Notes: generated by a model not told the origin, from the letters alone. A stretch of DNA of 64,000 nucleotides from Myxococcus sp. RHSTA-1-4 (GCF_020037125.1 NZ_JAIQDG010000022.1:62001-126000), one strand, 5' to 3'; counted from the stretch's first letter, positions 1 through 9,063 are shown. Numbers and translations are program-made.

Positions 1-2
1 TG

Positions 3-953
3 GAGCGGGTAGGGGCCGAGCACCTCGATGAGATGCTGGCCCGGGCCTCCACCGTCTTTCCGCCTGTCTTCCTGCCCATCTTCGAGCGCGACGCCAACCT
101 CTACGCCGTTCATCTCGTTCCTGGTAGACCCTGGCGGGCGAGCGCCTGGGTGGAGCTCCCGCACGACGCCGCTGCACCGGTGTTGGTGGCCACGGCCGTG
201 CAGTATCTGCCGGCCGCACTGGTCGTCCCACCGCAGGCGTTCCCCAACTTTGTCGCCGAGATATGGCCGCAGGTGCAGGCCCTTGCCGAGGCACTGGCTG
301 GGGCTGTTTCCCCCGACCTGGAGCCTTTCCTGCAGCCTCGCGCGAAGCGGGCCCGGTTGTTGTCCGGAGTGGACCCTGGCAATGGCGCCGCCCGGAGCGC
401 GGTGGAACTGGGGGCCTGTGGCTCCTGGGAGGAGGCTGCGGAACGCGCGGAGCAGGTCTGGCGGGAAGCGCCGGAGGACACCTACCGGCTCTTCGCAGTG
501 GCAATGGCCCGCGCGAAGCGGAAACAGGGGGACGCCACGGGCCCTGCCCGGGAAGTGCTCTCGCGCGAGGTGGCCTGGGGTTTCATGCATGCAGTCAAGT
601 GGCTCATCCCTCCCAGCGACTCCGGTCCGGAGGTGCTGGAAGCCCTGAGACCTCTCGCCCTCGCGGGGCTGGAGGACGAACACCCGCTGGCGCTGCTGCG
701 CGAGTCCTCGTACCGCCAGGGGGAGACGGCGGAGCGGCTGCGCGAGGTGGCGGAAGCCTGGCGGGCCCGCGGTGACGAGCGCCAGGCCCTGAACCAGCTC
801 CGCAACGGCGCGGCGGTGGCGGGTGCGCACGGCAGCGGGCTGACACGCGTGTGGTGCGAGCGCCTCGCCGAGCAGGCCGAGCGCGTGGAGCCGGGGGGCC
901 TGTCGGCCCAGCTCGCCCGGCACGCTGGCGAAGTCTTCCACCTGGGAGCTTGA
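3..953 (+). CDS. Hypothetical protein, 5'-truncated by window edge
   Basis: The reading frame is open back to the first bases of the window, and the ATG at 33 has no Shine-Dalgarno sequence before it. The gene therefore probably starts outside, and about 316 residues are visible. I do not recognise the family. The visible part is soluble, rich in Ala, Arg, Glu and Trp, with no signal peptide or membrane segment. The second half is probably alpha-helical, with repeated E-A-E-R-A-type stretches. The stop lies 3 bases before the CIS tube gene, so it is co-transcribed with the CIS operon and could be a CIS accessory or chaperone-like protein. That role is inferred from position only. Confidence 0.6.
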   Translation, partial: ERVGAEHLDEMLARASTVFPPVFLPIFERDANLYAVHLVPGRPWRASAWVELPHDAAAPVLVATAVQYLPAALVVPPQAFPNFVAEIWPQVQALAEALAGAVSPDLEPFLQPRAKRARLLSGVDPGNGAARSAVELGACGSWEEAAERAEQVWREAPEDTYRLFAVAMARAKRKQGDATGPAREVLSREVAWGFMHAVKWLIPPSDSGPEVLEALRPLALAGLEDEHPLALLRESSYRQGETAERLREVAEAWRARGDERQALNQLRNGAAVAGAHGSGLTRVWCERLAEQAERVEPGGLSAQLARHAGEVFHLGA

Positions 954-956
954 GCC

Positions 957-1703
957 ATGCCCTCTTCGAACCCCCTCCGCCCCAAGCTCCTCAAGGGCGT
1001 CTTCGTGAAGCTGGGCGAGGCCGCCCTGGTCCCCGTGCCCGAGGTCATCCTCTTCCAGTACAACCCGGAGCTGCTCTCGCGGACGCTGGAGCCGTGGACG
1101 CCCCCGGGCGACCAGGCCAGCGACGCCCAGAAGGCCGGCAGCGCCGACACCGCCCAGCCCCAGGACCCGGGGGAGACCCTCAGCCTCTCGCTGGAGCTGG
1201 ACGCCACCGACGCGCTCGAGGAGCCCGACACCCACCCGGTGGCGGTGCTCTCCGGCGTGTCCGACCGCGTCTATGCGCTGGAGATGCTGCTCTACCCCCG
1301 GCCGGCCCCGGGGGAGGGGCTGCTCTCGAGCGCGGTGGCCTCGCTGGCTGGAGCCCTGGGCGTGAGCACCAGCACCCCGGAGGTCCCTCGCTCCGAGGTG
1401 CCCATCATCCTCTTCATCTGGGGCCCCGGCCGCATGCTGCCGGTGCGGCTCACCAGCTTCAGCGTCGAGGAGCAGGCCTTCCTGCCCAACCTCTCGCCGC
1501 TGCGCGCCAAGGTGACGGTGGGGATGCAGGTGCTCGGGCCGGCCTTCTTCGAGCAGCGCCGCAAGGCCCTGGGGACGCTCTCCAGCAGCGAGGCCCTGGC
1601 CGAGAAGGCCTACGAGGAGTCCCGCCGGATGAAGGCCCGCCTGGCCAGCCTCAACATCGCCAACTCGGTGGAGTCCGCCCTGGGGATGCTCCCCCTCTTC
1701 TAG
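957..1703 (+). CDS. CIS tube-type protein (Afp7 N-terminal-like)
   Basis: This 248-residue protein resembles the contractile injection system tube / tail-tube-initiator family, which joins the inner tube to the spike hub. Near the N-terminus (about residues 23-37) it has the family-typical VILFQYNPELLSRTLEPW, and later a WGPGRMLPVRLTSFSVEEQ-like stretch (about 159-176) before a conserved beta-rich core. A Ser/Pro/Gln-rich linker sits at about residues 50-80. The ATG follows GGGAG by 7 bases, and the gene starts 3 bases after the previous stop. In Serratia Afp7 this domain and LysM are fused; here the LysM module is the next separate gene. Family recognition is by eye. Confidence 0.8.
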   Translation: MPSSNPLRPKLLKGVFVKLGEAALVPVPEVILFQYNPELLSRTLEPWTPPGDQASDAQKAGSADTAQPQDPGETLSLSLELDATDALEEPDTHPVAVLSGVSDRVYALEMLLYPRPAPGEGLLSSAVASLAGALGVSTSTPEVPRSEVPIILFIWGPGRMLPVRLTSFSVEEQAFLPNLSPLRAKVTVGMQVLGPAFFEQRRKALGTLSSSEALAEKAYEESRRMKARLASLNIANSVESALGMLPLF

Positions 1704-1712
1704 GAGGTCCGC

Positions 1713-1988
1713 GTGTTCGATGAGAGCAGCCGCTACGCCAACGCTCCCCGCTACACCGTGTGCGACCGCCGGGGCCGCACCGTCACCGTGGTGGAGGTGC
1801 CCGCGCCCCCCGTGCAGTCGCTCGCGGGCTACCACCTCCTCAAGCAGGGCCAGCGCCTGGACCACCTGGCGCACCAGTACCTGGATGACGCCGATGGCTT
1901 CTGGCGCATCGCCGACGCGAACGACGCCCTGCAGGCGGAGTGGCTCACCGAGGCGCGCGAGGTGGCCATCCCGGGGAAGGGCCGGTAA
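1713..1988 (+). CDS. LysM-like CIS adaptor protein
   Basis: A 91-residue protein whose C-terminal half (GYHLLKQGQRLDHLAHQYL, about residues 40-58) looks like a LysM fold. This is the module used in contractile tails and in Afp7 to link the tube initiator to the hub. It has no signal peptide. The GTG start is chosen because TAGGAGG ends 5 bases upstream. The stop codon TAA overlaps the next ATG (TAATG), indicating translational coupling with the gpD-like hub gene. It probably works as a partner of the preceding CIS tube protein. Confidence 0.78.
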   Translation: MFDESSRYANAPRYTVCDRRGRTVTVVEVPAPPVQSLAGYHLLKQGQRLDHLAHQYLDDADGFWRIADANDALQAEWLTEAREVAIPGKGR

Positions 1989-3046
1989 TGGGGCTCGGGG
2001 CCCACATCGCCGTGGACGGAAGGGTGGACGCCGAGCTCGCGGGCGCCAGCCAGGTGGAGGTGTACGAGCGCCTGGGCGAGACCACCACCTTCCGCATCCG
2101 CTACGACGTGGACATCGGCAAAGGAGACCTGCCGCGGCTCGCGGACGAGCGCCTGGGGCCCGGCTCCATGCTCTCGGTGCTGGTGCCGGTGAAGGGCACC
2201 TCCCACTGCCTGGTGATGGGACCGGTCCAGGGCCAGCGCATCCACCTGGTGCACGGCGGCCCCGGCTCCTGGCTGGAGGTGCACGGCGCGGACGCGTCCT
2301 CACCGATGGACCGCGAGGACCGCTCCGCCATCTGGGCCGACGTCTCCGACAGCGAGGTGGTGGCCACCCTCGCCCAGCGCCACGGCCTCGTCCCGGACGT
2401 GGAGTCCACGAGCGCCCGGCACTCGGAGCGCCAGCACACCCTGGTGCAGCGCGAGAGCGACCTGCGCCTCGTCCGCCGCCTGGCCCGGCGCAATGGCTAT
2501 CTCTTCTGGGTCACCGCCAACGCCATGGGGGTGAAGACGGCCCACTTCAAGCGCCCGCCCCTGGGCGGCACCCCGGCCGTGAGCCTGAGCATCAACTCGC
2601 CCTCGCCCCAGGTGCGGGCGCTGGACCTCCAGTGGGACGTGGAGCGGCCCACCCGCATCGAGGCCCGGCAGCTCGACCTGAACACCAAGGAGGCCATCGA
2701 CGGTGGGGCGGAGCGCTCGCCGCTGTCCCAGCTGGGCGCGAAGGACCTGGGCTCCGTCACCGGAGAGGAGCGCTCCCTCTTCCTGTCCGCGCCCGCGGAC
2801 GACGCGGGGGGCCTTCGGGCCCGCGCCGAGGGCGCGCTCCAGGAGGCGCTCTGGTTCATCCGCGCCCGCTGCGAGGTGCGGCTGGACACGGTGGGCACGC
2901 TGGTGCGCGCGCACACGGTGGTGGAGCTGCTGGGTGCGGGCCGCCGCCACAGCGGCCGGTACCTGGTGGCGGCGGTGCGCCACACGCTCGACGCGTCGCT
3001 GCACCGCATGGAGCTGGAGCTGGCCCGCAACGGCTGGGAGGCATGA
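1988..3046 (+). CDS. Phage late-control gpD / VgrG N-terminal-like hub protein
   Basis: A 352-residue homologue of the gpD/gp27 hub, the trimer under the tail tube onto which the spike docks (N-terminal half of Afp8 or VgrG). Supporting features are QRESDLRLVRRLARRNGYLF (about residues 155-174), typical of gpD/VgrG proteins, the beta-rich N-terminal half, and its place before the spike gene. The frame extends upstream to 1940, but the ATG at 1988 overlaps the LysM stop and keeps the usual N-terminus. The spike (gpV) is a separate gene one base downstream, so this locus has a split hub and spike rather than an Afp8/VgrG fusion. Confidence 0.85.
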   Translation: MGLGAHIAVDGRVDAELAGASQVEVYERLGETTTFRIRYDVDIGKGDLPRLADERLGPGSMLSVLVPVKGTSHCLVMGPVQGQRIHLVHGGPGSWLEVHGADASSPMDREDRSAIWADVSDSEVVATLAQRHGLVPDVESTSARHSERQHTLVQRESDLRLVRRLARRNGYLFWVTANAMGVKTAHFKRPPLGGTPAVSLSINSPSPQVRALDLQWDVERPTRIEARQLDLNTKEAIDGGAERSPLSQLGAKDLGSVTGEERSLFLSAPADDAGGLRARAEGALQEALWFIRARCEVRLDTVGTLVRAHTVVELLGAGRRHSGRYLVAAVRHTLDASLHRMELELARNGWEA

Positions 3047-3047
3047 C

Positions 3048-3602
3048 ATGGAGCAGGACCTGCTGGCACAGCTGCTGGAGTGGGTGCGCGGACACTACTT
3101 CGGCAAGTACCGCGGCACCGTCACCGACAACGCGGACCCCACCCACCGGGGACGCCTCCTCGTGCGGGTCCCCGCGGTGCTCGGGGACCTGGACGTGTGG
3201 GCCATGCCCTGTGTCCCCTACGCCGGCAAGGAGGTGGGCTTCTTCTTCCTGCCCGAGAAGGACACCGGCGTCTGGGTGGAGTTCGAGGCGGGAGACGCCT
3301 CCTACCCGGTGTGGACCGGCTGCTTCTGGGCGGACCAGGAGCTGCCCGGCGAGGACCAGGCTTCCCTCAAGACGCTGCGCACCGCCTCGCTCACCCTGAG
3401 CATCGACGACGAGCAGAAGCTGCTCACCCTGGAGATGGTGGACGGCGGCAAGCTGACGGTGGGGGAGGAGATCTCGGCCGAGCGCGACAAGGCCCGCCTG
3501 GCCCTCACCGCCAGCACGGTGACCAGCGAGGTGGGCGGCAAGAAGACGGAGCTGAGCAGCTCCTCCTTCAGCGTGAACGGCGGCGCCCTGGAGGTGACGT
3601 GA
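3048..3602 (+). CDS. Baseplate spike protein gpV / gp5-like
   Basis: A 184-residue protein corresponding to the gpV/gp5 OB-fold plus beta-helix spike (C-terminal half of Afp8 or VgrG). The N-terminal part has YRGTVTDNADPTHRGRLLVR (residues 19-38) and a later WVEFEAGDASYPVWTGCFW stretch, both characteristic of gpV/VgrG OB domains. The C-terminal third alternates short strands (TLSIDDEQKLLTLEM and following), as expected for a triple-stranded spike needle. The ATG at 3048 comes one base after the hub stop, and the stop overlaps the ATG of the PAAR-like gene. The protein should trimerise and carry the PAAR tip. Confidence 0.85.
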   Translation: MEQDLLAQLLEWVRGHYFGKYRGTVTDNADPTHRGRLLVRVPAVLGDLDVWAMPCVPYAGKEVGFFFLPEKDTGVWVEFEAGDASYPVWTGCFWADQELPGEDQASLKTLRTASLTLSIDDEQKLLTLEMVDGGKLTVGEEISAERDKARLALTASTVTSEVGGKKTELSSSSFSVNGGALEVT

Positions 3603-3934
3603 TGGCCGGCTCCACCCTCACCACGGCGTCCACCCTGCAGTGCCCGCACGGCGGACAGGTGAAGATCTCCTCGTCCAACTCCAGTGCCAAGGCGGGCGGC
3701 TCGGCCATCGTCACCAAGAGCGACACCTTCAGCATCTCGGGCTGCTCCTTCGCGCTGCCCTCGGGCCCCAGCCCCTGCGTGAGCGTGAAGTGGATGGTCG
3801 CCGACATGAAGGTGAAGGCGGGCGGAGAGGTCTCGCTCAGCAAGGGCAGCGTGGGGCTGTGTCTCAGCGGGGCCCAGGTGCCACAGGGGCCGGTGGTGGT
3901 GGCCAACACGCAGGCGAAGGTGAGCAGCCGCTGA
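3602..3934 (+). CDS. PAAR-like spike tip protein
   Basis: A 110-residue Gly/Ser-rich protein. Its LQCPHGGQVKI segment (residues 13-23), spaced Cys residues (CPHG, SGCSF, SPCVSV, LCLSG) and location between spike and gp25 genes match PAAR-like caps of CIS spikes (Afp10 position). Such proteins sharpen the spike and often bind a metal ion through His and Cys. The ATG overlaps the previous stop by one base (TGATG). No effector domain is fused to it, so any toxin cargo would be delivered by another route, for example through the tube lumen. Confidence 0.75.
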   Translation: MAGSTLTTASTLQCPHGGQVKISSSNSSAKAGGSAIVTKSDTFSISGCSFALPSGPSPCVSVKWMVADMKVKAGGEVSLSKGSVGLCLSGAQVPQGPVVVANTQAKVSSR

Positions 3935-3947
3935 GAGGAGGAGTGAC

Positions 3948-4325
3948 ATGGCCGAGCGCATCCAGAGCATCCGCTTCCCCTTCGCCGTGGACGAGTCGAG
4001 CGGCCGGCTGGCCGAGGAGCCCTCCTACGAGGCGCACGTGGAGCAGCTCATCCGCCAGGTGCTGCTCACCACCCCCGGCGAGCGCGCGCACCGCCCCGAC
4101 TTCGGCTGCGGCCTGCGCCGCCTGGTGTTCGCGCCTCTCACCGACGCCACCGCCCAGCTCACGCGGGTGATGGTGCTGCAGGCGCTGGACCGGTGGCTGG
4201 GCAGCGTCCTGCGCGTGGAGGAGGTGCAGGTGCGGGCGCTCACCGAGTCCCTGGAGGTGGGCATCTCCTACTGGCTCCAGGCCCGCGGCGAGCGCCGCTA
4301 CCTCAACCTGGAGGTCACGCTCTGA
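3948..4325 (+). CDS. Baseplate wedge protein gp25 / gpW-like
   Basis: A 125-residue GPW/gp25-family protein (Afp9-like), a core baseplate wedge component that also nucleates sheath assembly. TTPGERAHRPDFGCGLRRLV (about residues 41-60) is the family hallmark, including the Arg-Pro-x-Phe-Gly motif. GAGGAG lies 5 bases before the ATG. The stop overlaps the ATG of the first baseplate-J gene. The size is normal for the family and nothing is missing. Confidence 0.9.
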   Translation: MAERIQSIRFPFAVDESSGRLAEEPSYEAHVEQLIRQVLLTTPGERAHRPDFGCGLRRLVFAPLTDATAQLTRVMVLQALDRWLGSVLRVEEVQVRALTESLEVGISYWLQARGERRYLNLEVTL

Positions 4326-6760
4326 TGGCTGCCCAGGACCGGCGCGAGCGACTGCGGGAGCAGACGCACTTCACGGGCATAGACTTCATCCTCGTGGACG
4401 AGACTCCGCGGCAGGCGCCGGGCACTCCGGCGAAGCTGCAGGTCCACCTGCTCGTCACGCCCGCTCCGCCGCTGGACGTGGACACGGTGAGGGTGTCCCT
4501 CCGCGCCCAGAGCGCTGCCGCCGATGTCCCTCCCATGCGGGTGGTGCGCCGGAGGCTGGAGGGCGGGGTGCTGCACCTGGAGACCGATGGGCCCGGAGGC
4601 TTCGCCTCGTATGTGCTGAGGCTGGAGCACGAGCGGATCGACCCCTTCTTCCGGGAGCAGGCCTTCAGCTTCAAGGTGGTCTGCCCGACCCGCCAGGACT
4701 GCCGGCCACCGGAGCTGCCCGAGGCGCCCGGGCCGGAGGTGGACTTCCCGGTGGACTACGAGGCGCGGGACTTCCAGAGCCTGCGCCGGGCCCTGCTGGA
4801 CTTCGCCTCGCAGCGCCACCCCCGCTGGGCAGACCGGCTGGAGGCGGATGCCGGGGTGATGGTGGCCGAGCTGCTCAGCGCCCTCGGGGACGAGCTGTCC
4901 TACTACCAGGACCGGCTCGCCCGGGAGGCGTACCTGGAGACAGCCACCCAGCGCCGCTCGCTCCGCCGGCACGTGGGGCTGGTGGACTACCGGGTTCATG
5001 ACGGGCGGGGCGCCACCACCTGGCTGGACGTGACAGTGAAGGCCGGAGAGCGCGGGACGCTGAAGGCCGGCGACCGCGTGTCGGCCCTCCGGGACGGGCA
5101 GGAGATCGTCTTCGAGGTGGGCCAGGGACTGGCCGAGCGCTTCTCCCGGACGCCTCTGGTGTGGCCGGTGGACGCGGAGCTCAACGGGCTGAAGGCGTAC
5201 TTCTGGGACGCCGACGTGCGGAGCCTGCCGGTGGGCGCCACCGAGCTGACGCTCGACGGGAAGCACCAGGCGCTCCTCACGAGCAACAGTCCGCCCCCGG
5301 GTGAGCCCTGGAGCCGCCAGGTGCTGCTGCGGACCACGCCGCGCAATCCCTCGGAGCCCATCCGGTCCTGGCGGGTGCGGCTGGTATCGGTGGAAGAGGG
5401 CGTGGATCCCCTCCCGCCGGCGCAGGACATCACCCACATCACCTGGGAGCCGGAGCAGGCGCTTCCGTACGAGCTGGACCTGGCCACGCTGGAGGTGCGC
5501 TGCAACCTGGTGCCCGCCACCGCGGGCAGCACCGAGGGGCCGTTCTTCTTCGCCATCCGCGAGGTGCCCGTGGGAAGTCCGGAGGGCACGGTGCTCGCGG
5601 TGGAGCGGGACGGGGTGCTGCGGGAGGCAGAGCCCAAGCCCTTCCGCGTGACCACCTTCCTCTGCTCGCTGCCCGGCTCGGAGCGCCGCGAGCTGGTGTG
5701 GCTGGGGGAGGAGCCTCGCGAGGCCCTGCCGGAGGTGTGGCTGGAGGAGGTGGAGCCGGCCTCGCCCCTGGCGCCGCGCCGCGTCTGGGAGTGGCGGCCC
5801 GCCTTCATGGGGGCTGCGGGGAGTTCGCTGCCCGACAGCGCGCACTACACGCTCGATGACGGAACCTGGCGGCGGCTGGTGGGCTTCCAGCGCCCGGGAG
5901 GCGAGGTGGTCCACGTGGACTACGCGGGCAACGAGGGCTGGACGGTGCGCTTTGGCGATGGGGAGTTCGGGCGCATCCCGGAGCCCGGCACGCTCTTCCG
6001 CGTCCACTACCGGCTGGGGGACGGCATCCGGGCCAACCTCCCGGCGGGGGCCCTCACGCGCTTCTCGGGGCTGACCTTCGTGGAGTCCATCACCAACCCG
6101 CTGCCCATCACCGACGCCCTGGCGCCAGAGAGCGCCGAGGAGGTGCGGCAGCTCGCGCCCGAGGCCTTCCGCGCGGTGACGTATCGGGCGGTGCGGCCGG
6201 AGGACCATGCAGAGGCCGCCGAGCGGCTGCCCTGGGTCCAGCGAGCGGGTGCCACCCAGCGCTGGACGGGCAGCTGGCTCACCACCTTCGTCACGGCGGA
6301 CCCGCACCAGCAGGTGGCCCTCGCTCCCGCCCGGCGTCGCGAGCTGGAGCAGCACCTGGAGCGCTTCCGCCAGGCGGGCCGGCAGGTGTGCGTGCTGGAG
6401 CCGACCTACGTGGACCTGGACCTGGAGCTCTCCGTCTGCGTGGAGCCGTCCGCCTCCGCGGGGGACGTGGAGGGGCGCGTGCTGAGGGTGCTGGTGGGCG
6501 GCCCGGACGCATTCTTCTCGCCGGAGCGCTTCACCTTCGGCACCCCGCTGGAGCTGGCGGAACTGGAGGCGCAGGTGCAGCGCGAGCCCGGGGTGCGCGC
6601 GGTGGAGGGGCTGCGGCTGCGGCGGCGCGGCTTCTTCGACTGGAAGTTCCTCTCGGGGGTCATCTTCTGGGTGGGGGCGGACGAGGTGGTGCGCGTGGTG
6701 AATGACCCGCTGCACCCGGCGCGCGGGACGATCCGCGTCAAGACACGGGGGGGGCGATGA
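4325..6760 (+). CDS. Baseplate assembly protein J-like (first copy)
   Basis: An 811-residue protein of the putative baseplate assembly family (TIGR02243-like, gpJ/Afp11-type wedge protein). The diagnostic block is at about residues 184-214: DELSYYQDRLAREAYLETA followed by RRSLRRHVGLVDYR. A second conserved part is VRFGDGEFGRIPEPGTLFRV (about 540-559). An N-terminal domain of about 140 residues precedes the wedge core. The frame is open upstream to 4193, but the ATG at 4325 overlaps the gp25 stop and gives the normal start. The wedge proteins form the ring round the hub. A second J-like gene follows with a 4-base overlap. Confidence 0.85.
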   Translation: MAAQDRRERLREQTHFTGIDFILVDETPRQAPGTPAKLQVHLLVTPAPPLDVDTVRVSLRAQSAAADVPPMRVVRRRLEGGVLHLETDGPGGFASYVLRLEHERIDPFFREQAFSFKVVCPTRQDCRPPELPEAPGPEVDFPVDYEARDFQSLRRALLDFASQRHPRWADRLEADAGVMVAELLSALGDELSYYQDRLAREAYLETATQRRSLRRHVGLVDYRVHDGRGATTWLDVTVKAGERGTLKAGDRVSALRDGQEIVFEVGQGLAERFSRTPLVWPVDAELNGLKAYFWDADVRSLPVGATELTLDGKHQALLTSNSPPPGEPWSRQVLLRTTPRNPSEPIRSWRVRLVSVEEGVDPLPPAQDITHITWEPEQALPYELDLATLEVRCNLVPATAGSTEGPFFFAIREVPVGSPEGTVLAVERDGVLREAEPKPFRVTTFLCSLPGSERRELVWLGEEPREALPEVWLEEVEPASPLAPRRVWEWRPAFMGAAGSSLPDSAHYTLDDGTWRRLVGFQRPGGEVVHVDYAGNEGWTVRFGDGEFGRIPEPGTLFRVHYRLGDGIRANLPAGALTRFSGLTFVESITNPLPITDALAPESAEEVRQLAPEAFRAVTYRAVRPEDHAEAAERLPWVQRAGATQRWTGSWLTTFVTADPHQQVALAPARRRELEQHLERFRQAGRQVCVLEPTYVDLDLELSVCVEPSASAGDVEGRVLRVLVGGPDAFFSPERFTFGTPLELAELEAQVQREPGVRAVEGLRLRRRGFFDWKFLSGVIFWVGADEVVRVVNDPLHPARGTIRVKTRGGR

Positions 6761-9063
6761 GCGAGGAGGGCTTCACCCCTGCCGCCGGGCAGGAGTCCAT
6801 CCCCCGGCAGCTCGCCACCTTCGCCGGCTTCCGCCAGGCGATGCTGGAGGCGCTGGCCGGCCCAGGGATGGGCGCGCTCGTCGGCTGGCGGGCCCGCGAG
6901 GGCGAGGACCTGGGACTGATGCTCCTGGAGATGGGGGCCTACGTCTTCGACGTGCTGGCCTTCTACGACGAGGTCATCGCCCACGAGACGTACCTGCGCA
7001 CCGCGCGCCAGCGCTCCTCGCTGCGCAAGCTGGTGGGGCTGCTCGGCTACCGGCCTCGGCCGGCGGTGGCGGCCTCGGTGCGGCTGGCCATCCTGGCCGA
7101 CGGGCGCCAGCCCCTCGTGCTGCCCCGGGGGATGGCGTTCCGCTCGGGGGGCTTCGACGGTCAGCCGCCGCAGGTGTTCGAGCTGGACGAGGACTCCCGG
7201 GTGGAGCCGCTGGCCAGCCGCTGGAGGCTCGAGTCGCAGCCGGCCTCCTCGCACTCGGCCGACCGCCAGAGCTTCCTGGCCCGGCAGGGGGTACGGCTCG
7301 TGTCCGGAGAGCGGGTGCTGTGCCTTGGCGCTGGTGGCCCCCGGGTCGCGCGGCGGGTGCAGGCCGTCACCCCGGAGCAGGGCGAGGACGGCGGGCAGTA
7401 CCTGCGCGTCACCCTGACGGACCCCACCCCCGGTGGAGCGAAGTCCCACCCGGCCAGCGATGCCGGCCCCTTGCGCCTGCTGCGCCCGGAGCAGGCGGCC
7501 GGGCTGTGGACGTTGCAGACCGACACGCACGTCACCTCCACCACCCTCACCCTCAACACCGTCTACCGGCAGCTCCAGCCCGGGGATGACGTCTTCGTCA
7601 CCGTCGGGGTCCAGACCGCGGCCTTCCAGGTGTCCTCCGTCACCGAGTCCAGCAAGTCGATCAGCGTGGGCAGCAGCACGAACAGCGACGGCAAGACCGT
7701 GTTCCACACGGCCGAGGTGCCGGTGACGGTGCTCAAGCTGAGCGGCACCTGGCCCTTTGGCAGCGTGCTCCCGGGAAAGGTAGGGGTGCACTTCGGCTTC
7801 AGCGAGGTGGCGCACGAGGCGTCACCCCTGCGCTCCACGGTGGGAGTGACGGACCCGCTCGTGCTGCAGCCCCCGGTGGAGAAGCCCGGGGTGGAGCCCT
7901 CGCGGGTGCTGGTGCGGGACGCGGACGGACGAGGGCTGGCGGCCAGGGCGTCCTTCGATTTCCGCCAGCGCCGCATCTCCACCTTCCTCCCGGAGGGGGA
8001 GCGCCCCCCCCTGCGGGTGCCGGTGGAGGTCTATGGCAACGTGGTGGACGCCAGCCGGGGAGAGACGGTGCCCCTCGAGGTGCTGGGGAGCGGGAATGCC
8101 TCGGTGCCACACCCCTCCTTCAAGCTGCAGAAGAAGCCGCTCACCTGGCGTGTCACGAAGGACGGGAAGCTGGTGAGCACCCTGCAGGTGTGGGTGGGCG
8201 GCATCCTCTGGCAGGAGGTGCCCAGCTTCTTCGGCCAGGGGCCGGACGCGCGCGTCTACGTGCTGCGGACGGACGACGAGGAGCAGACGTTCGTCACCTT
8301 CGGTGACGGCCAGCACGGGGCGCGGCTGCCCACCGGGGTGGACAACGTCGTCGCCAGCTACCGGTTCGGGGCGGGGGCCGCCAGCCCGCCGGCCGGGTCC
8401 ATCCATCAGCTCGTCCAGCCGGTGCCGGGAGTGCTGGCGGTGAAGAACCCGGTGGCGGCAGCAGGCGGCGCCGATGCCCTCCCGGCCGCCCTCATCCGCC
8501 AGTATGGGCCCCGCTCGGCGCTGGTGCTGGGGCGCGCCGTCTCCATCGCGGACATGGAGGCGGTGGCCGCGGACAGCCCCGGTGTGCGGGCGGTGCGCGC
8601 CGACTGGGACTGGAGCCCGGGCATGCAGCGGGCCGTGGTGCTCATCCGCTATATCGGCCCGGAGTCCCTGCGGGACGCGGTACGCGCCCGGGTGCGTGGC
8701 ATGTGCGAGCCCTCCACGCCCGTGGACGCGGTGCCGGCGACTGCGAGGAAGGCCGTCCTCGCGCTCGAGCTGGAGGTGGCTCCCCGCTACCAGGTGGCCC
8801 CCGTGCTGGCGGAGGTGCGCCGGGTGCTGGCGGAGCCCGTCGAGGGGCTGCTGTCGCCGGAGCGCATCGGCATTGGCGTGCCGCTCTACCGAAGCCGCCT
8901 CCTGGCGGCGGTGGTGGCGGTGGAGGGCGTCTCCAAGGTGACCGCGGTGACCTGGAACGACAAGCCCTTCAGCCAGTTCGCGCTGTCCCCGGGGACGGGC
9001 AGCTACTTCGACCTGGAGGAGCAGGGGGACCTGGTGCTCAACGGGAGGGGCCACCATGGCTGA
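6757..9063 (+). CDS. Baseplate assembly protein J-like (second copy)
   Basis: A 768-residue second member of the J-like baseplate family. It shows the same diagnostic helix (VLAFYDEVIAHETYLRTARQ followed by SSLRKLVGLLGYRPRP, about residues 66-104) and the FVTFGDGQHGARLPTG block (about 513-528). A Thr/Ser-rich insert (about 250-320) with short strands may be a surface-exposed domain. The ATG overlaps the previous stop (ATGA), so the two are translationally coupled. They are clearly diverged from each other, so they probably fill different wedge positions, as gp6 and gp7 do in T4. The C-terminus overlaps the gpI-like gene by 8 bases. Confidence 0.85.
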   Translation: MSEEGFTPAAGQESIPRQLATFAGFRQAMLEALAGPGMGALVGWRAREGEDLGLMLLEMGAYVFDVLAFYDEVIAHETYLRTARQRSSLRKLVGLLGYRPRPAVAASVRLAILADGRQPLVLPRGMAFRSGGFDGQPPQVFELDEDSRVEPLASRWRLESQPASSHSADRQSFLARQGVRLVSGERVLCLGAGGPRVARRVQAVTPEQGEDGGQYLRVTLTDPTPGGAKSHPASDAGPLRLLRPEQAAGLWTLQTDTHVTSTTLTLNTVYRQLQPGDDVFVTVGVQTAAFQVSSVTESSKSISVGSSTNSDGKTVFHTAEVPVTVLKLSGTWPFGSVLPGKVGVHFGFSEVAHEASPLRSTVGVTDPLVLQPPVEKPGVEPSRVLVRDADGRGLAARASFDFRQRRISTFLPEGERPPLRVPVEVYGNVVDASRGETVPLEVLGSGNASVPHPSFKLQKKPLTWRVTKDGKLVSTLQVWVGGILWQEVPSFFGQGPDARVYVLRTDDEEQTFVTFGDGQHGARLPTGVDNVVASYRFGAGAASPPAGSIHQLVQPVPGVLAVKNPVAAAGGADALPAALIRQYGPRSALVLGRAVSIADMEAVAADSPGVRAVRADWDWSPGMQRAVVLIRYIGPESLRDAVRARVRGMCEPSTPVDAVPATARKAVLALELEVAPRYQVAPVLAEVRRVLAEPVEGLLSPERIGIGVPLYRSRLLAAVVAVEGVSKVTAVTWNDKPFSQFALSPGTGSYFDLEEQGDLVLNGRGHHG

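Noticed and set aside
4298-6715. 805-codon minus-strand ORF opposite the first baseplate-J gene
   Set aside because: Shadow ORF of a high-GC gene, with no recognisable motif or start signal.
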